64,000 nt of DNA from Pseudomonas anatoliensis. GTDB lineage: Bacteria; Pseudomonadota; Gammaproteobacteria; Pseudomonadales; Pseudomonadaceae. The stretch lies in assembly GCF_017976235.1 (NCBI RefSeq), contig NZ_JACVHC010000004.1:542699-606698 (forward strand), read 5' to 3'. The position numbers were made by a program, and so were the translations under genes. Shown piece after piece: positions 1 to 8,540 of the stretch. Position 1 is the stretch's first letter. Each line of letters opens with the position of its first letter. The notes below the pieces were generated by a model. It was not told where the DNA came from. It made no database searches and saw only the letters and a program-made list of their open reading frames with translations.

Positions 1-1
1 C

Positions 2-208
2 TCATCCCTTCACCTTCCAGTCACGCAGCATTTGGCGGTACTTGGGGACCAGCAGCAGGATCTGCAGCACCATGTAGAAAGCGGTCAGCATGTAAGCCAC
101 TGCCGACCAGTCGACAGCACCTGTCACACCAGTGGCGGCGACGCCGATGGCGGGCGAAGCTTTTACCAGGGCAATGGCGGTGTCCTGAGCAGCCTGATTC
201 GTACTCAT
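2..208 (-). CDS. Putative phage holin / lysis membrane protein
   Basis: A protein of about 68 residues with one clear hydrophobic segment (roughly residues 31-52) and a short basic tail ending KVKG. The start at 208 is preceded by AAGGA and overlaps the stop of the upstream zinc-finger gene (ATGA). Size, hydrophobicity and position after the tail genes suggest a holin, which would open the inner membrane for the endolysin. There is no family-specific motif, so function is inferred from context. Confidence 0.6.
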   Translation of the reverse strand: MSTNQAAQDTAIALVKASPAIGVAATGVTGAVDWSAVAYMLTAFYMVLQILLLVPKYRQMLRDWKVKG

Positions 209-417
209 CGGCGAAGTCCTTTTTCGGTGAGGGTTTGGCAAGGGACGCAACGAGTCATGCCGCCCAGTGCCTGGCGCGCTGGCGGGATCTCCTTATCGCA
301 ATCCTCGCAATGGGTGAGGCTTGGCCCGCTCGCTCGCGATTTGGCCAACTGGGCCGCAATGGCTTGGTCGCGTTGTCGCTGCTCCAGAGCCTGCGCACGA
401 TCGAACGGGCAGACCAT
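205..417 (-). CDS. TraR/DksA-type C4 zinc-finger protein
   Basis: A 70-residue protein with a CEDC ... CVPC four-cysteine zinc finger in its C-terminal half and an Arg/Gln-rich helix before it. This is the layout of small phage TraR/DksA-like proteins, which can bind the RNA polymerase secondary channel and alter transcription like DksA with ppGpp. It overlaps the next gene by ATGA and abuts the tube gene start, so it is co-transcribed with late genes. The family call is firm; effects on host transcription are inferred. Confidence 0.85.
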   Translation of the reverse strand: MVCPFDRAQALEQRQRDQAIAAQLAKSRASGPSLTHCEDCDKEIPPARQALGGMTRCVPCQTLTEKGLRR

Positions 418-869
418 TACGTCAGGCCTTCGATTTCAGCAGCAGCCAGGTACGGCACACCGTTGATCTTGATGAAGTCCGGACTGGTGACGTCGAAAGG
501 CACCTTGTGGGTGTTCTTCGCGCCGCCCTTGGGATCGATGCTCAGCAGGCTGGATACGCGAACCTTGCAACCGAACGCCTCGATGCGCAGTTCCTCTTCG
601 CCGGCCTTGGCGAAGAACACGATGTCGAACGGTTCCAGCTCACGGAAACTTCCGGATGTTTTCGCCTGCTCGACCAACAGATTGAAGTTGGTGGTGTCCA
701 GCTCCAGTTCGCCCGCTGCAGCGACATCGCCATCAACGTGGCCGTTTGGCACGCCCTTGGTCTGGGCCACGGTGCTGTTGTCCGTGATGTCCAGGGTGCC
801 GGCCTCAACGTGAACGAGCAGATCGCCCAAGTTCACGTCGAAGTTCTTACCGCCAATTTTTGCGGCCAT
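417..869 (-). CDS. Phage tail tube protein (DUF2597-like)
   Basis: A 150-residue protein beginning MAAKIGGKNFDVNLGD, matching the DUF2597 family that stands in for P2 FII in HP1/K139-type phages. It should form the inner tube of the contractile tail. It lies 3 bp downstream of the sheath gene, the usual sheath-tube pair. The different family from the P2 FII tube used by tailocin 1 in this same window shows that the two tails have separate origins. Confidence 0.85.
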   Translation of the reverse strand: MAAKIGGKNFDVNLGDLLVHVEAGTLDITDNSTVAQTKGVPNGHVDGDVAAAGELELDTTNFNLLVEQAKTSGSFRELEPFDIVFFAKAGEEELRIEAFGCKVRVSSLLSIDPKGGAKNTHKVPFDVTSPDFIKINGVPYLAAAEIEGLT

Positions 870-872
870 GTA

Positions 873-1985
873 TTACTCCGAATCCGTTACGGAAAGATCG
901 AGCGCGATGTTGGCGGTCAGGTCTTTCGGGCAGTTGAGGGGGCGCAGCTTTAGGTAGGCCACGACAGAGGTTTTGCTTGTCCAGGTCAGCACGATGTCGC
1001 CGTCCTTGGGCTGCTCGATCTCGCCAGGGAACACCTGACCGGCGAACTTGGTGGACTTGGCCATCGCACGCAGTGGGGCCATGAGCTTGGAAGTGGTGGT
1101 CGCCATGCTGTTGGCCGAACTGTTCAGGCTCCGATCGCCCACATAGCGAATCAGCAGGATTCGGACGCGGCGGGCAGCCTTGTCGACGACACGCAGGTTT
1201 TCGATCACCTGAAAGTCACTGCCCGGGGCATCCAGCAGATTGCCGTCACCCCAGTAGGTGCCGGGATAGTCCGGGTAGGTCTGTGGCACCGACAGGCGCG
1301 CTGCGTCCAGTTGTGTCAGTACGGCCGACGTCAGTGCTACGCCGTCCAGATCCTTCGGCTCAGCGCCCAGGCCCACTACTGCGCCGGTCGCAACGCGCAT
1401 CGGCGTGTCTGCCACGCTCACGGAAGCGTTGGCCAGACGACCGGCAAGAACGCCCAGGTTGTTGCCGTGCAGTTGAGGTACCGGCAGGACCCGAGGCGCA
1501 GCCAGGCCGTCGACGATGGCTTTCTGTTCGACGACGTAGGCGCTCCAGGTCAGCTGCGGTGCGATGCCAGCAGTGGCGGCCATCACAAAGATGCGGCGGC
1601 CCAGCTTGTTGCTCAGGTCAGTGGCCGCAACGTGCATCGCTGACAGCTCGGCTTGGGTGGTCGACGGCTTGACCACCACCACCGCTTCAAAGGAATAGGT
1701 GCTGGTCGCGCTCTCCAGCGCCTGTTGCCACGTGATGTCATCTGCGATCGGAGCGGCCACGCAAGCCCAGCGATCGCCGCCGTTGCTGCGCGCCGCCAAG
1801 ATTTGGGTTTTCAGGTCGCTGTCCGGAACGCCCAACTGGACATCCAGATCGCTCTGGGTATCGAGGGGGACCAGCTTGCCGACATTCTTGGCGGCGGGAC
1901 CGATGAACAGGAAATAGCGTTCGATCTCGGTCACGGCACCCTGGCCGAGGTTGAGATTGTTAACGCTGACTTTGCCGAGTGCCAT
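873..1985 (-). CDS. Contractile tail sheath protein (DUF2586-like)
   Basis: A 370-residue protein with the DUF2586 sheath profile: an N-terminal MALGKVSVNNLNLGQG motif, a central variable domain, and a conserved C-terminal domain that interlocks neighbouring subunits. It should polymerise around the tube and contract at infection. This sheath class is typical of HP1/K139-type phages and differs from both tailocin sheaths in this window. It starts 14 bp after the gpS-like gene. Confidence 0.88.
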   Translation of the reverse strand: MALGKVSVNNLNLGQGAVTEIERYFLFIGPAAKNVGKLVPLDTQSDLDVQLGVPDSDLKTQILAARSNGGDRWACVAAPIADDITWQQALESATSTYSFEAVVVVKPSTTQAELSAMHVAATDLSNKLGRRIFVMAATAGIAPQLTWSAYVVEQKAIVDGLAAPRVLPVPQLHGNNLGVLAGRLANASVSVADTPMRVATGAVVGLGAEPKDLDGVALTSAVLTQLDAARLSVPQTYPDYPGTYWGDGNLLDAPGSDFQVIENLRVVDKAARRVRILLIRYVGDRSLNSSANSMATTTSKLMAPLRAMAKSTKFAGQVFPGEIEQPKDGDIVLTWTSKTSVVAYLKLRPLNCPKDLTANIALDLSVTDSE

Positions 1986-1999
1986 AAAGCGGTGCCTCG

Positions 2000-2668
2000 T
2001 TAGCGGGGAGAATTAAGGATTTGTTGCAGCACCAGATTCACCAGTTGGCTGGTTTCACTGTCGCTGGCACCGAGGAACTGACGTGCAGGTAGCCGGATGT
2101 CCCAGCTTTGCGCGCCGGCAGATTCGGCTCGTTGGTCGTCCAGGACGCGGATCAACAATCCCGCCCGGGCGTAGTTCAGGTGTTGCTGAATCCACGCCAC
2201 GGATGGGCGTGTCAGGGTCTTTTTGCCGGTCTGGCGGGTTTTAAAGCCCAACCGGCGCAGGCTCTTGGCCTGCTTTTCAGTGGCAGCGGTACCCGGAGGG
2301 ACCTTGTTCCACTCTCGCATCTGCGCGGCGGTGCGCCGTTCGGACACGCCGTTGTGTTGCTGCGAGGCAACCCAGCGGGTCAGGGTGTTACGCCAGCCCA
2401 GTTCGGCCTCGTTTCCGCTCAGGCGGGTGACATCGAGCAGCTTGCCCAGTCCCGCCTCCATCTTTTTCTTGCCCTTTGACGTGTCCTTGCGGGCTACAAA
2501 CGGTGTGCCGTCCAGGTTCTGCTGGTTGCGGATGCGCTGGCGACTGAGGCTGCGCACGCGCTTGGCCACGTTGTTCAGCAGGCGCTTGCGCTTGGGCGTC
2601 GGCAACTCCATCAAAGCCAGCAGATCCTGGGCTTCGAGCATGCCGCGAATGTCCAGATCAAAGGCCAT
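2000..2668 (-). CDS. Phage virion morphogenesis protein (gpS-like tail completion)
   Basis: A 222-residue basic protein with the gpS/virion morphogenesis signature (KRVRSLSRQRIRNQQNLDG). In P2, gpS acts with gpR in finishing the tail before head joining. It overlaps the upstream gpR-like gene by 11 bp, consistent with translational coupling, and precedes the sheath. Confidence 0.85.
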   Translation of the reverse strand: MAFDLDIRGMLEAQDLLALMELPTPKRKRLLNNVAKRVRSLSRQRIRNQQNLDGTPFVARKDTSKGKKKMEAGLGKLLDVTRLSGNEAELGWRNTLTRWVASQQHNGVSERRTAAQMREWNKVPPGTAATEKQAKSLRRLGFKTRQTGKKTLTRPSVAWIQQHLNYARAGLLIRVLDDQRAESAGAQSWDIRLPARQFLGASDSETSQLVNLVLQQILNSPR

Positions 2669-3101
2669 GGCCGGTCACCTCGCCGGTTTCCGCAACCCAC
2701 AGTTCGAATGGCACGAATGACCAGGTCTTACCGAAGGCCTCGATCTCGCCTTCCAGATCCTCGGCCAGGTACTGGGCTTCGGTGAATTGAAGTTTGATGT
2801 CGACGTCGGCCAGGTCGTTGTCGAGCATGACCACGTCGAAGACGACATTGGGCAGACCGTCACGGTCCTGGTCGTGGGTTTCCAGCCAACTGCCCACCAA
2901 GGCAAACAAGCGGGCCGGGTGATCCGCGAAGCGCTCGATGGAAATTGTCGCGCCGTAGTTCATGTCACCCATGTGCATACCCTGGGTATCGGGCTTCCAT
3001 ACCAGTTCGACTTGTACCTGGTCGGTCCAGCTGTCGAGCTGTTCCGAGGCGACCAACTGGCGCTCCAGCAGGTACTGGGTCAATGCCTTCAGCTTGATCA
3101 C
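2658..3101 (-). CDS. Phage tail completion protein (gpR-like)
   Basis: A 147-residue protein beginning MIKLKALTQYLLERQLV, the usual opening of P2 gpR-like tail completion proteins (lysine-leucine-rich helix, then an acidic beta-rich body). The start at 3101 overlaps the stop of gpL (ATGA). The position between gpL and gpS matches P2 gene order. The family call rests on N-terminal pattern and synteny. Confidence 0.8.
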   Translation of the reverse strand: MIKLKALTQYLLERQLVASEQLDSWTDQVQVELVWKPDTQGMHMGDMNYGATISIERFADHPARLFALVGSWLETHDQDRDGLPNVVFDVVMLDNDLADVDIKLQFTEAQYLAEDLEGEIEAFGKTWSFVPFELWVAETGEVTGHGL

Positions 3102-3559
3102 AGCAGCACCGCCGTGATGCGCCCTCGGCCCTGCAGTGATCGGACGGCTTGCTGGCTGAACTCCAGAAAAGTTTCGCCGCGCTCGGGCAATTCTTTGCCA
3201 ATGTTTTCCGCGCTTTCGCGACGATTTACGGTGGCGAACTGGGTCAGCAAACTGGCCTTGGCCCGGCAGTACACGGCGCGCTTGTATGTCGCTGTGTGAA
3301 ATGTGTGCTTTGGCAGCACCATAGGGTCAGCACATTCCACGCAGGCGATGCCCATTTTCTGCCATTGGCCTTTGCGCTTGGCCAAGTCGCTATTGACCTC
3401 GCACATTGCTGTAGTCAAATCAGTGACCAGCATGTCCACCAGGTACTCCGCCGGCAGGCGGTAACCCTTCTGGAACTCGGTCACGGAGAGGTTCGGCCAA
3501 AAGCCGTCGTTCTCGATCACCTGTTCCACAAGGGTCGTGGGTTTCCCGGAAAAGCTCAT
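3098..3559 (-). CDS. Head completion/stabilisation protein (gpL-like)
   Basis: A 153-residue protein starting MSFSGKPTTLVEQVIENDGF with the gpL motif of a helix, FWPNLSVTEFQKGYRLPA, then long helices. P2 gpL fills the head-neck connector after DNA packaging. It follows gpM after a 100-bp gap (3560-3659) that contains a run of eight G and no convincing gene. Confidence 0.87.
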   Translation of the reverse strand: MSFSGKPTTLVEQVIENDGFWPNLSVTEFQKGYRLPAEYLVDMLVTDLTTAMCEVNSDLAKRKGQWQKMGIACVECADPMVLPKHTFHTATYKRAVYCRAKASLLTQFATVNRRESAENIGKELPERGETFLEFSQQAVRSLQGRGRITAVLL

Positions 3560-3659
3560 TGCTGGGCACTCGAATAGGGGCGGGAAAACTGTTTCAGTGG
3601 GTCAGGGCCATAAATGGTTGGCTCACATCCACAGTTTCTCGCCGGGGGGGGTAGTCGGG

Positions 3660-4373
3660 TTATTCGGAGGCTTTGTTAGCCAGTTCTTTTGCCAGGGCCT
3701 TGCGTGCGCCCTCAAGGCGGGTGCCCACACCAACAGCGGCGTGCAACTCGGTGGCGCGTTCGAAGTGGGTGATGGCCTTCGTCCATTCCCTGGCGGCCAA
3801 GGCGCGGATCCCAAGCAACTTGTGGTACTTCGCCGGAATCTGCTCGGTCAGTTGCCATTCGCCATCGACACGCGGCAACAGGTCGGACACATACGGCTCT
3901 GGACTGCGCCCGGCTTTCTGCTCGGCCTCGGCCCACTCGAGCACCGCATCCGCGACAAACGTCTGCACGTCACGACTGAAGCGCTCAGGCATCGGCTGGT
4001 TTTGCTCCATCGCGAAGTTCGCCAGATCAAGACCCGCCTCGAATTGCACCGTGTCGAACAGCCAGACCAGGACCTGCATCACTACCGAGTTCGGGAAACT
4101 CAATCCGGAATCGCGGTAGCGCTGCACGTAGTCCTGGTACTTGGGCAGCAGCTCGTCACGCTTGAGCTGCTGTCGCAGTTCGCGGCTGTTAATCGCGCTG
4201 ACGCGTTCCAGGTCCTGCGCCAATGCGTCTTCCATCAGCCTCAGGTGTTTCTTCGCGTTGGCTGGGCTGGACAGCGCGGTGGCGGATGAATACGCCACTG
4301 CTTCGGCACCGGCGCGCGCAGCGACTGGACCTTCGGCCAGAGTTCGGCGCTTGTGCGCCAGTGCCAGACTCAT
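3660..4373 (-). CDS. Terminase endonuclease subunit (gpM-like)
   Basis: A 237-residue protein beginning MSLALAHKRRTLAEG, close to the N-terminus of P2 gpM, the small terminase subunit that cuts cos ends. It is strongly helical and rich in Ala, Glu and Arg. The ATG overlaps the gpN stop (ATGA). Length is close to P2 gpM (about 247). In P2-type phages it works with gpP, which is encoded divergently at 6462. Confidence 0.88.
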   Translation of the reverse strand: MSLALAHKRRTLAEGPVAARAGAEAVAYSSATALSSPANAKKHLRLMEDALAQDLERVSAINSRELRQQLKRDELLPKYQDYVQRYRDSGLSFPNSVVMQVLVWLFDTVQFEAGLDLANFAMEQNQPMPERFSRDVQTFVADAVLEWAEAEQKAGRSPEPYVSDLLPRVDGEWQLTEQIPAKYHKLLGIRALAAREWTKAITHFERATELHAAVGVGTRLEGARKALAKELANKASE

Positions 4374-5389
4374 CAGACCAGCTCCACGTTTTCAGTCATC
4401 GCGAACTTTTCAAGCTGCTCGATCACATAGCCTTCGTTACGGCTGTTGTAATCCTCGACGCGAGAGCGTTTGGGGTTGTCGATGGTTTGCTTGCGCCAGC
4501 TGGAGTCCTGGAAGTAGATCGACAGGTTGTCGAAGCTGGTGACCATGACGCCGTTGACCGGGAAGAAAGGCACGCTAAAGCTCGGCAGACCGCCATAGGT
4601 CGCGATGACCTGAGCGTCTTCGATGCGTTCTTTTTCGGTCGGAACATCGCCTTGCTTGGCGTAAAGCTTCGCCTTGTCGGCGGCCAGCAGATCGCTACCG
4701 ATGATGGCGATCAGATCACCGCCGTCACGCAGACGCTCGTCGACCATCTGCTTGGTGTCGTGCACGAGGGCGTCAAGGTTTGGGTAATCACCGCCCTCGC
4801 CCAGCGTGACTTTGCCGGCAGTAAGACCTTGGGACATGACCTGCTGCGGGATCTGCTCGCGAGCGATCTGCAGCCAGCCTTTGTTGACGTCCTGCAGCAT
4901 CGGGTGGGCGACGATATCGGTCTGCGCAGCAGCGCTGGTGCCGTGGAAGCCGATCATGATGCGATCGAGCGCGATCTGTTTCTGCACAGCAGCAGAGTAC
5001 TTCTGATGGAAGTCCGGGAATTTCGCCCAGGCGTCGATTTTCGCGTATGGCAAGCTGACGTCGGACTCGGTGGAAAACAGCTCGTAAGTGTTTTCGTCGA
5101 GCGCCGAGCCGTCCTTGGCTTCACGATCGGTGGTCTTGGTGTTGGTGCGTCCGGTCACAGGACCGGAAACGCCCAGGAACACTTTCTGACCTTTGATCTC
5201 GCTCACGCCAATGACGTTGATGCGCTGCAGGAAGTCCGATTTGGCAGTGATCGCCTCGTTCAGCTCTTGAGCGACTGTCGGTTCAACGCTGAACATTTTG
5301 CTCGCCAGCTCAACGCCGTAGTTCTCGGCGATATCGAGCTGCATCTGCGCGAACATTTTCGCGCCATAAGTGCTAAGAGACTGGGCCAT
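4373..5389 (-). CDS. Major capsid protein (gpN-like)
   Basis: A 338-residue HK97-fold capsid protein of the P2 gpN family; the region around residues 60-110 (GQKVFLGVSGPVTGRTNT) and the C-terminal YVIEQLEKFAMTENVEL are typical. It forms the icosahedral head together with the gpO scaffold/protease. It starts 1 bp after the gpO stop, suggesting coupled translation. Confidence 0.92.
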   Translation of the reverse strand: MAQSLSTYGAKMFAQMQLDIAENYGVELASKMFSVEPTVAQELNEAITAKSDFLQRINVIGVSEIKGQKVFLGVSGPVTGRTNTKTTDREAKDGSALDENTYELFSTESDVSLPYAKIDAWAKFPDFHQKYSAAVQKQIALDRIMIGFHGTSAAAQTDIVAHPMLQDVNKGWLQIAREQIPQQVMSQGLTAGKVTLGEGGDYPNLDALVHDTKQMVDERLRDGGDLIAIIGSDLLAADKAKLYAKQGDVPTEKERIEDAQVIATYGGLPSFSVPFFPVNGVMVTSFDNLSIYFQDSSWRKQTIDNPKRSRVEDYNSRNEGYVIEQLEKFAMTENVELV

Positions 5390-5390
5390 G

Positions 5391-6299
5391 TCAGAGCACC
5401 CGCGCTTTAGATTTGTCGGCAGGGCCGGTGACGCGAGGAACGGTGCGAGGGCTGACGGTGTTGAACGCCTTGTTCAGCAGCTTCTCGATGCTGGCCAGGC
5501 GCTTGTCGGTATCGCCGCCTTTACGGGCGAACTCACGGTCGGTTGCGGCCTGGTCGACGATGTCCTTAACAGCGGATTCAACATCGTCGACTTCGTCAAC
5601 GATAGGATCTACGACGTCTTCTGTGACGGGTTCGATCACGGTCTGAATGCCTGCAGCAACAAGCAACAGTTGCTCCAGCAGTGCCTTCAGCGCCTTGGCT
5701 GTAGCTTCATCCATTGGGGGTTTGCTCTCGGTTGGGGTTTGCGGGGATGCGGGGGTTTCTTCGACGCCGAAGCGCTTGAGCAGCCCCGCGAACAACGCGA
5801 CAAACTTGTTCAGTTCGCCTTGCGGTGGATCGTCGCGTAGGGGACCAAGCTCGTGAGAGGCGGCGAAGTACGCGGCCTTGCTGGTCTTGTTCGAAAAGTA
5901 GAGTTCTTGAGTGCCCAGGCTGGCCGGCTCATCGGTGACACCCAGGCCAGTCAGATAGGCTTTACCGGTGTTCGCGAAGTTGGGCGTGATTTCGATGCTG
6001 GTGAACAGCTTCTCGCCCTGGTCGTTGAGCCACAGCAATTTGTTGTTAGGCTTCAACTGCGCCTCGAGGGCAATTTGCCCCGGGGCCAGATCGTCGCCTT
6101 CTTCCACCAGGCGCACCGCGAAGACAGTGCCATGGGAGCCCGGCCACCGTTCGTGGTCGCACCAGATCACAGCCGTGTACAAAGACGGCTTGTAGGTCTC
6201 AGCGATATCACGCAGTTCCTGGGGAAGGATCTCGCGGCCATCTACGGTCGGGCCGCTGGTGGCGACACGTTTCCAGAACGAAACAAGGGAACGGGGCAT
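5391..6299 (-). CDS. Capsid scaffolding protein / protease (gpO-like)
   Basis: A 302-residue protein with the gpO N-terminal domain (SLVSFWKRVATSGPTVDGRE, then WCDHERWPG), which in P2 carries the serine protease that processes gpN, gpO and gpQ. The C-terminal third is helical and charged, as expected of an internal scaffold. It is the first gene of the leftward late operon, reading from the divergent region with gpP. Confidence 0.9.
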   Translation of the reverse strand: MPRSLVSFWKRVATSGPTVDGREILPQELRDIAETYKPSLYTAVIWCDHERWPGSHGTVFAVRLVEEGDDLAPGQIALEAQLKPNNKLLWLNDQGEKLFTSIEITPNFANTGKAYLTGLGVTDEPASLGTQELYFSNKTSKAAYFAASHELGPLRDDPPQGELNKFVALFAGLLKRFGVEETPASPQTPTESKPPMDEATAKALKALLEQLLLVAAGIQTVIEPVTEDVVDPIVDEVDDVESAVKDIVDQAATDREFARKGGDTDKRLASIEKLLNKAFNTVSPRTVPRVTGPADKSKARVL

Positions 6300-6367
6300 G
6301 GGCGATAACTGCGCTCAATCGGTGATTTGAGCCGCCACGATATTCACCGACAGACCACCAAACAAAC

Positions 6368-6424
6368 GGTTAACTTTTGCTTTGGTCCTATATCGCCGAT
6401 ATAGGTGGATGGCGGAATTTAACC
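6368..6424. promoter_or_regulatory. Nested dyad in divergent gpO/gpP late control region
   Basis: A perfect 19-bp palindrome (CCTATATCGCCGATATAGG, 6387-6405) is flanked by outer arms GGTTAA (6368-6373) and TTAACC (6419-6424). Both share one centre at 6396. It sits between two outward-facing late operons, where P2 phages place the activator-dependent promoters PO and PP. The classic P2 Ogr half-sites (TGT-N12-ACA) were not found, so binding by this phage's own Ogr-like protein is a hypothesis. Confidence 0.55.
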
Positions 6425-6461
6425 TCGCGTTTCAAGCGTTTTCGCCGCATAGACTGCGGCC

Positions 6462-8540
6462 ATGCCATACGCCCCCGAACTTAAAGAAGCTGCCAAACGT
6501 CTCTATTTACGCCGCTGTAAGCCGCGTGAAATTCAGGCGCAATTGTCCCTGCCCAACATCCGGATCGTTTACTACTGGATCCGCCAGGGTGAGTGGGACG
6601 ATATGTTGTCGGATGAAGAGCCGCTGACAGCCGTTGGCCGGCGAATCACCCTCCTCCTGGACAAATCCACATCGCTGTCCAAAGGCGATCTGGACGAACT
6701 CGACCGTCTAACCACCGTCCGCGAACGACTGTTAAAGCAGACGACAAAACCGGCGCCGGTTTCGGTTGGAGATCCGCCGGCGGATGATGGCCAGCGTCGA
6801 GAAAATCAACGCAGTGACCGTCGAGAGCGCGGCGATCGCAGCGACAAAGGCGGGAAAAAGCGCGAGAAGAAAGCCAAGAACGAAGTCGGCGATCTAACGG
6901 AAGTGGACTTCCTCGACAAGTTCATCAGCAAGATGTACGGCTATCAGAAAGAACTGTTCGCGGCGAAGCAGAACCCGCTGACGAGCCGGATCCGGAACAT
7001 CCTCAAAAGCCGCCAGGTGGGTCTGACCTACTACTTCGCCGGCGAAGCGTTCATGGACGCTGTGCTCACCGGTGACAACCAGATTTTCCTGTCGGCCAGT
7101 CGCGCCCAGTCCGAGATTTTCCGCAGTTACATCGTGTCGTTTGCCCAGGAGTGGTTCGGCCTGGAACTGACCGGCAACCCGATTGTGTTGAGCAAAGACG
7201 GCAAGCCGTGGGCCGAGCTGCGCTTTCTGAGCACCAACAGCAGTACCGCCCAGGGTCACCATGGCCATGTGTACGTCGACGAATATTTCTGGATTCGCGA
7301 CTTCGAAAAACTGAACACCGTCGCCAGTGCCATGGCCACCCACAAGAAATGGCGTAAGACTTACTTTTCCACGCCCAGCGCAGTGTCGCATCAGGCCTAC
7401 CCGTTCTGGACCGGCGAGAAATTCCGCAACAGCAAACGCAAGAACGCCAAGGATCCGTGGCCCAGCGAAGCACAAGCCGCAGCTGGCTCGCTGTGTCCGG
7501 ACGGGCAGTGGCGCAAGGTCATCACCATCCTCGACGCCATCGCCGGCGGCTGTGATCTGTTCGACCTCGAGCAGCTGCAGCTGGAGTACGACGAAGACAA
7601 ATTTCAGCAGCTGTTCATGTGCAAGTTCATCGACAGCACGCAGAGCGCCTTTTCCTTGGTCGACCTGGAGCGCTGCTATTCCGATCTGTCGTTGTGGGCC
7701 GACTACGACCCCGACGATCCGCGACCGTTCGGCAACAGCCCCGTGTGGATTGGCTACGACCCAAGCCGCACCCGCGACGATGCCAGCTGTGTGGTCATCG
7801 CCCCGCCGCTCGAGGACGGCGCCAAGTTCCGGATTCTGGAAAAGCACAGCTGGCGTGGCCAGTCGTTCAAGTACCAGGCCGAGCAGGTCAAAAAACTCAC
7901 CGAGCGCTTCAACGTCCAGCACATCGGTATCGATACCACCGGCATCGGCTACGGCGTGTTCGACCTGGTGCGCGACTTCTATCCACGTGCGACTTCAATT
8001 CACTACAGCCTTGAGACGAAAAACACTCTGGTGCTGAAGGCACAGGACACGATTCAGGGCAGCCGCATCGAGTGGGACGCTGGCTGGAATGACATCGCTC
8101 AGGCGTTCCTGACGATTAAGCGCGGCACCACCGGCGGCGGGCAAGTGACGTACAGCGCATCGCGTACCGACGCATCCGGCCACGCCGACATTGCTTGGGC
8201 AATCATGCATGCCCTGGCCCATGAACCCCTCAACACCAACAAGCAGCGGCGCAGCCGCTACACACTCAGCGGATCAAGCACCAATGGGCAAACCAGTAAA
8301 AAACCAGCCGCAAAAACCAGCACCAGGTCCGATGCGGGCGTTTTCATTCGGTGCACCGGAGCAGGTTCTGACCGAGAACATCGGCCATTACCTTGGCGTG
8401 TTCGCCAGCCACGACGGAAAGACCTACACGCCGCCGGTGTCCCGCCAAGGCCTGGCCAAGCTGCTGCGCGCCAACGCTCATCACGGCGCCATTCCCGGGT
8501 TCAAGCGCAACCTGCTTCTGCGCGAGTTCATCGCGTCTGA
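6462..8540 (+). CDS. Terminase large subunit, ATPase (gpP-like), with anomalous C-terminal readthrough
   Basis: The protein starts with a terminase HTH region (MPYAPELKEAAKRLYLRR), followed by a basic linker and the P2-type ATPase with KSRQVGLTYYFAGE as its nucleotide-binding region and a C-terminal nuclease domain. It packages DNA into the prohead. P2 gpP is about 590 residues; this frame is 692. The last roughly 85 residues run through the portal gene in another frame and are Arg-rich shadow sequence. A natural end is expected near 8290, so a small indel or unusual overlap is likely. Confidence 0.88.
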   Translation: MPYAPELKEAAKRLYLRRCKPREIQAQLSLPNIRIVYYWIRQGEWDDMLSDEEPLTAVGRRITLLLDKSTSLSKGDLDELDRLTTVRERLLKQTTKPAPVSVGDPPADDGQRRENQRSDRRERGDRSDKGGKKREKKAKNEVGDLTEVDFLDKFISKMYGYQKELFAAKQNPLTSRIRNILKSRQVGLTYYFAGEAFMDAVLTGDNQIFLSASRAQSEIFRSYIVSFAQEWFGLELTGNPIVLSKDGKPWAELRFLSTNSSTAQGHHGHVYVDEYFWIRDFEKLNTVASAMATHKKWRKTYFSTPSAVSHQAYPFWTGEKFRNSKRKNAKDPWPSEAQAAAGSLCPDGQWRKVITILDAIAGGCDLFDLEQLQLEYDEDKFQQLFMCKFIDSTQSAFSLVDLERCYSDLSLWADYDPDDPRPFGNSPVWIGYDPSRTRDDASCVVIAPPLEDGAKFRILEKHSWRGQSFKYQAEQVKKLTERFNVQHIGIDTTGIGYGVFDLVRDFYPRATSIHYSLETKNTLVLKAQDTIQGSRIEWDAGWNDIAQAFLTIKRGTTGGGQVTYSASRTDASGHADIAWAIMHALAHEPLNTNKQRRSRYTLSGSSTNGQTSKKPAAKTSTRSDAGVFIRCTGAGSDREHRPLPWRVRQPRRKDLHAAGVPPRPGQAAARQRSSRRHSRVQAQPASARVHRV

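Noticed and set aside
1-6299. Third tailocin rather than a prophage at the left edge
   Set aside because: Full capsid, scaffold, terminase and portal genes and an integrase are present, so it is a phage genome.
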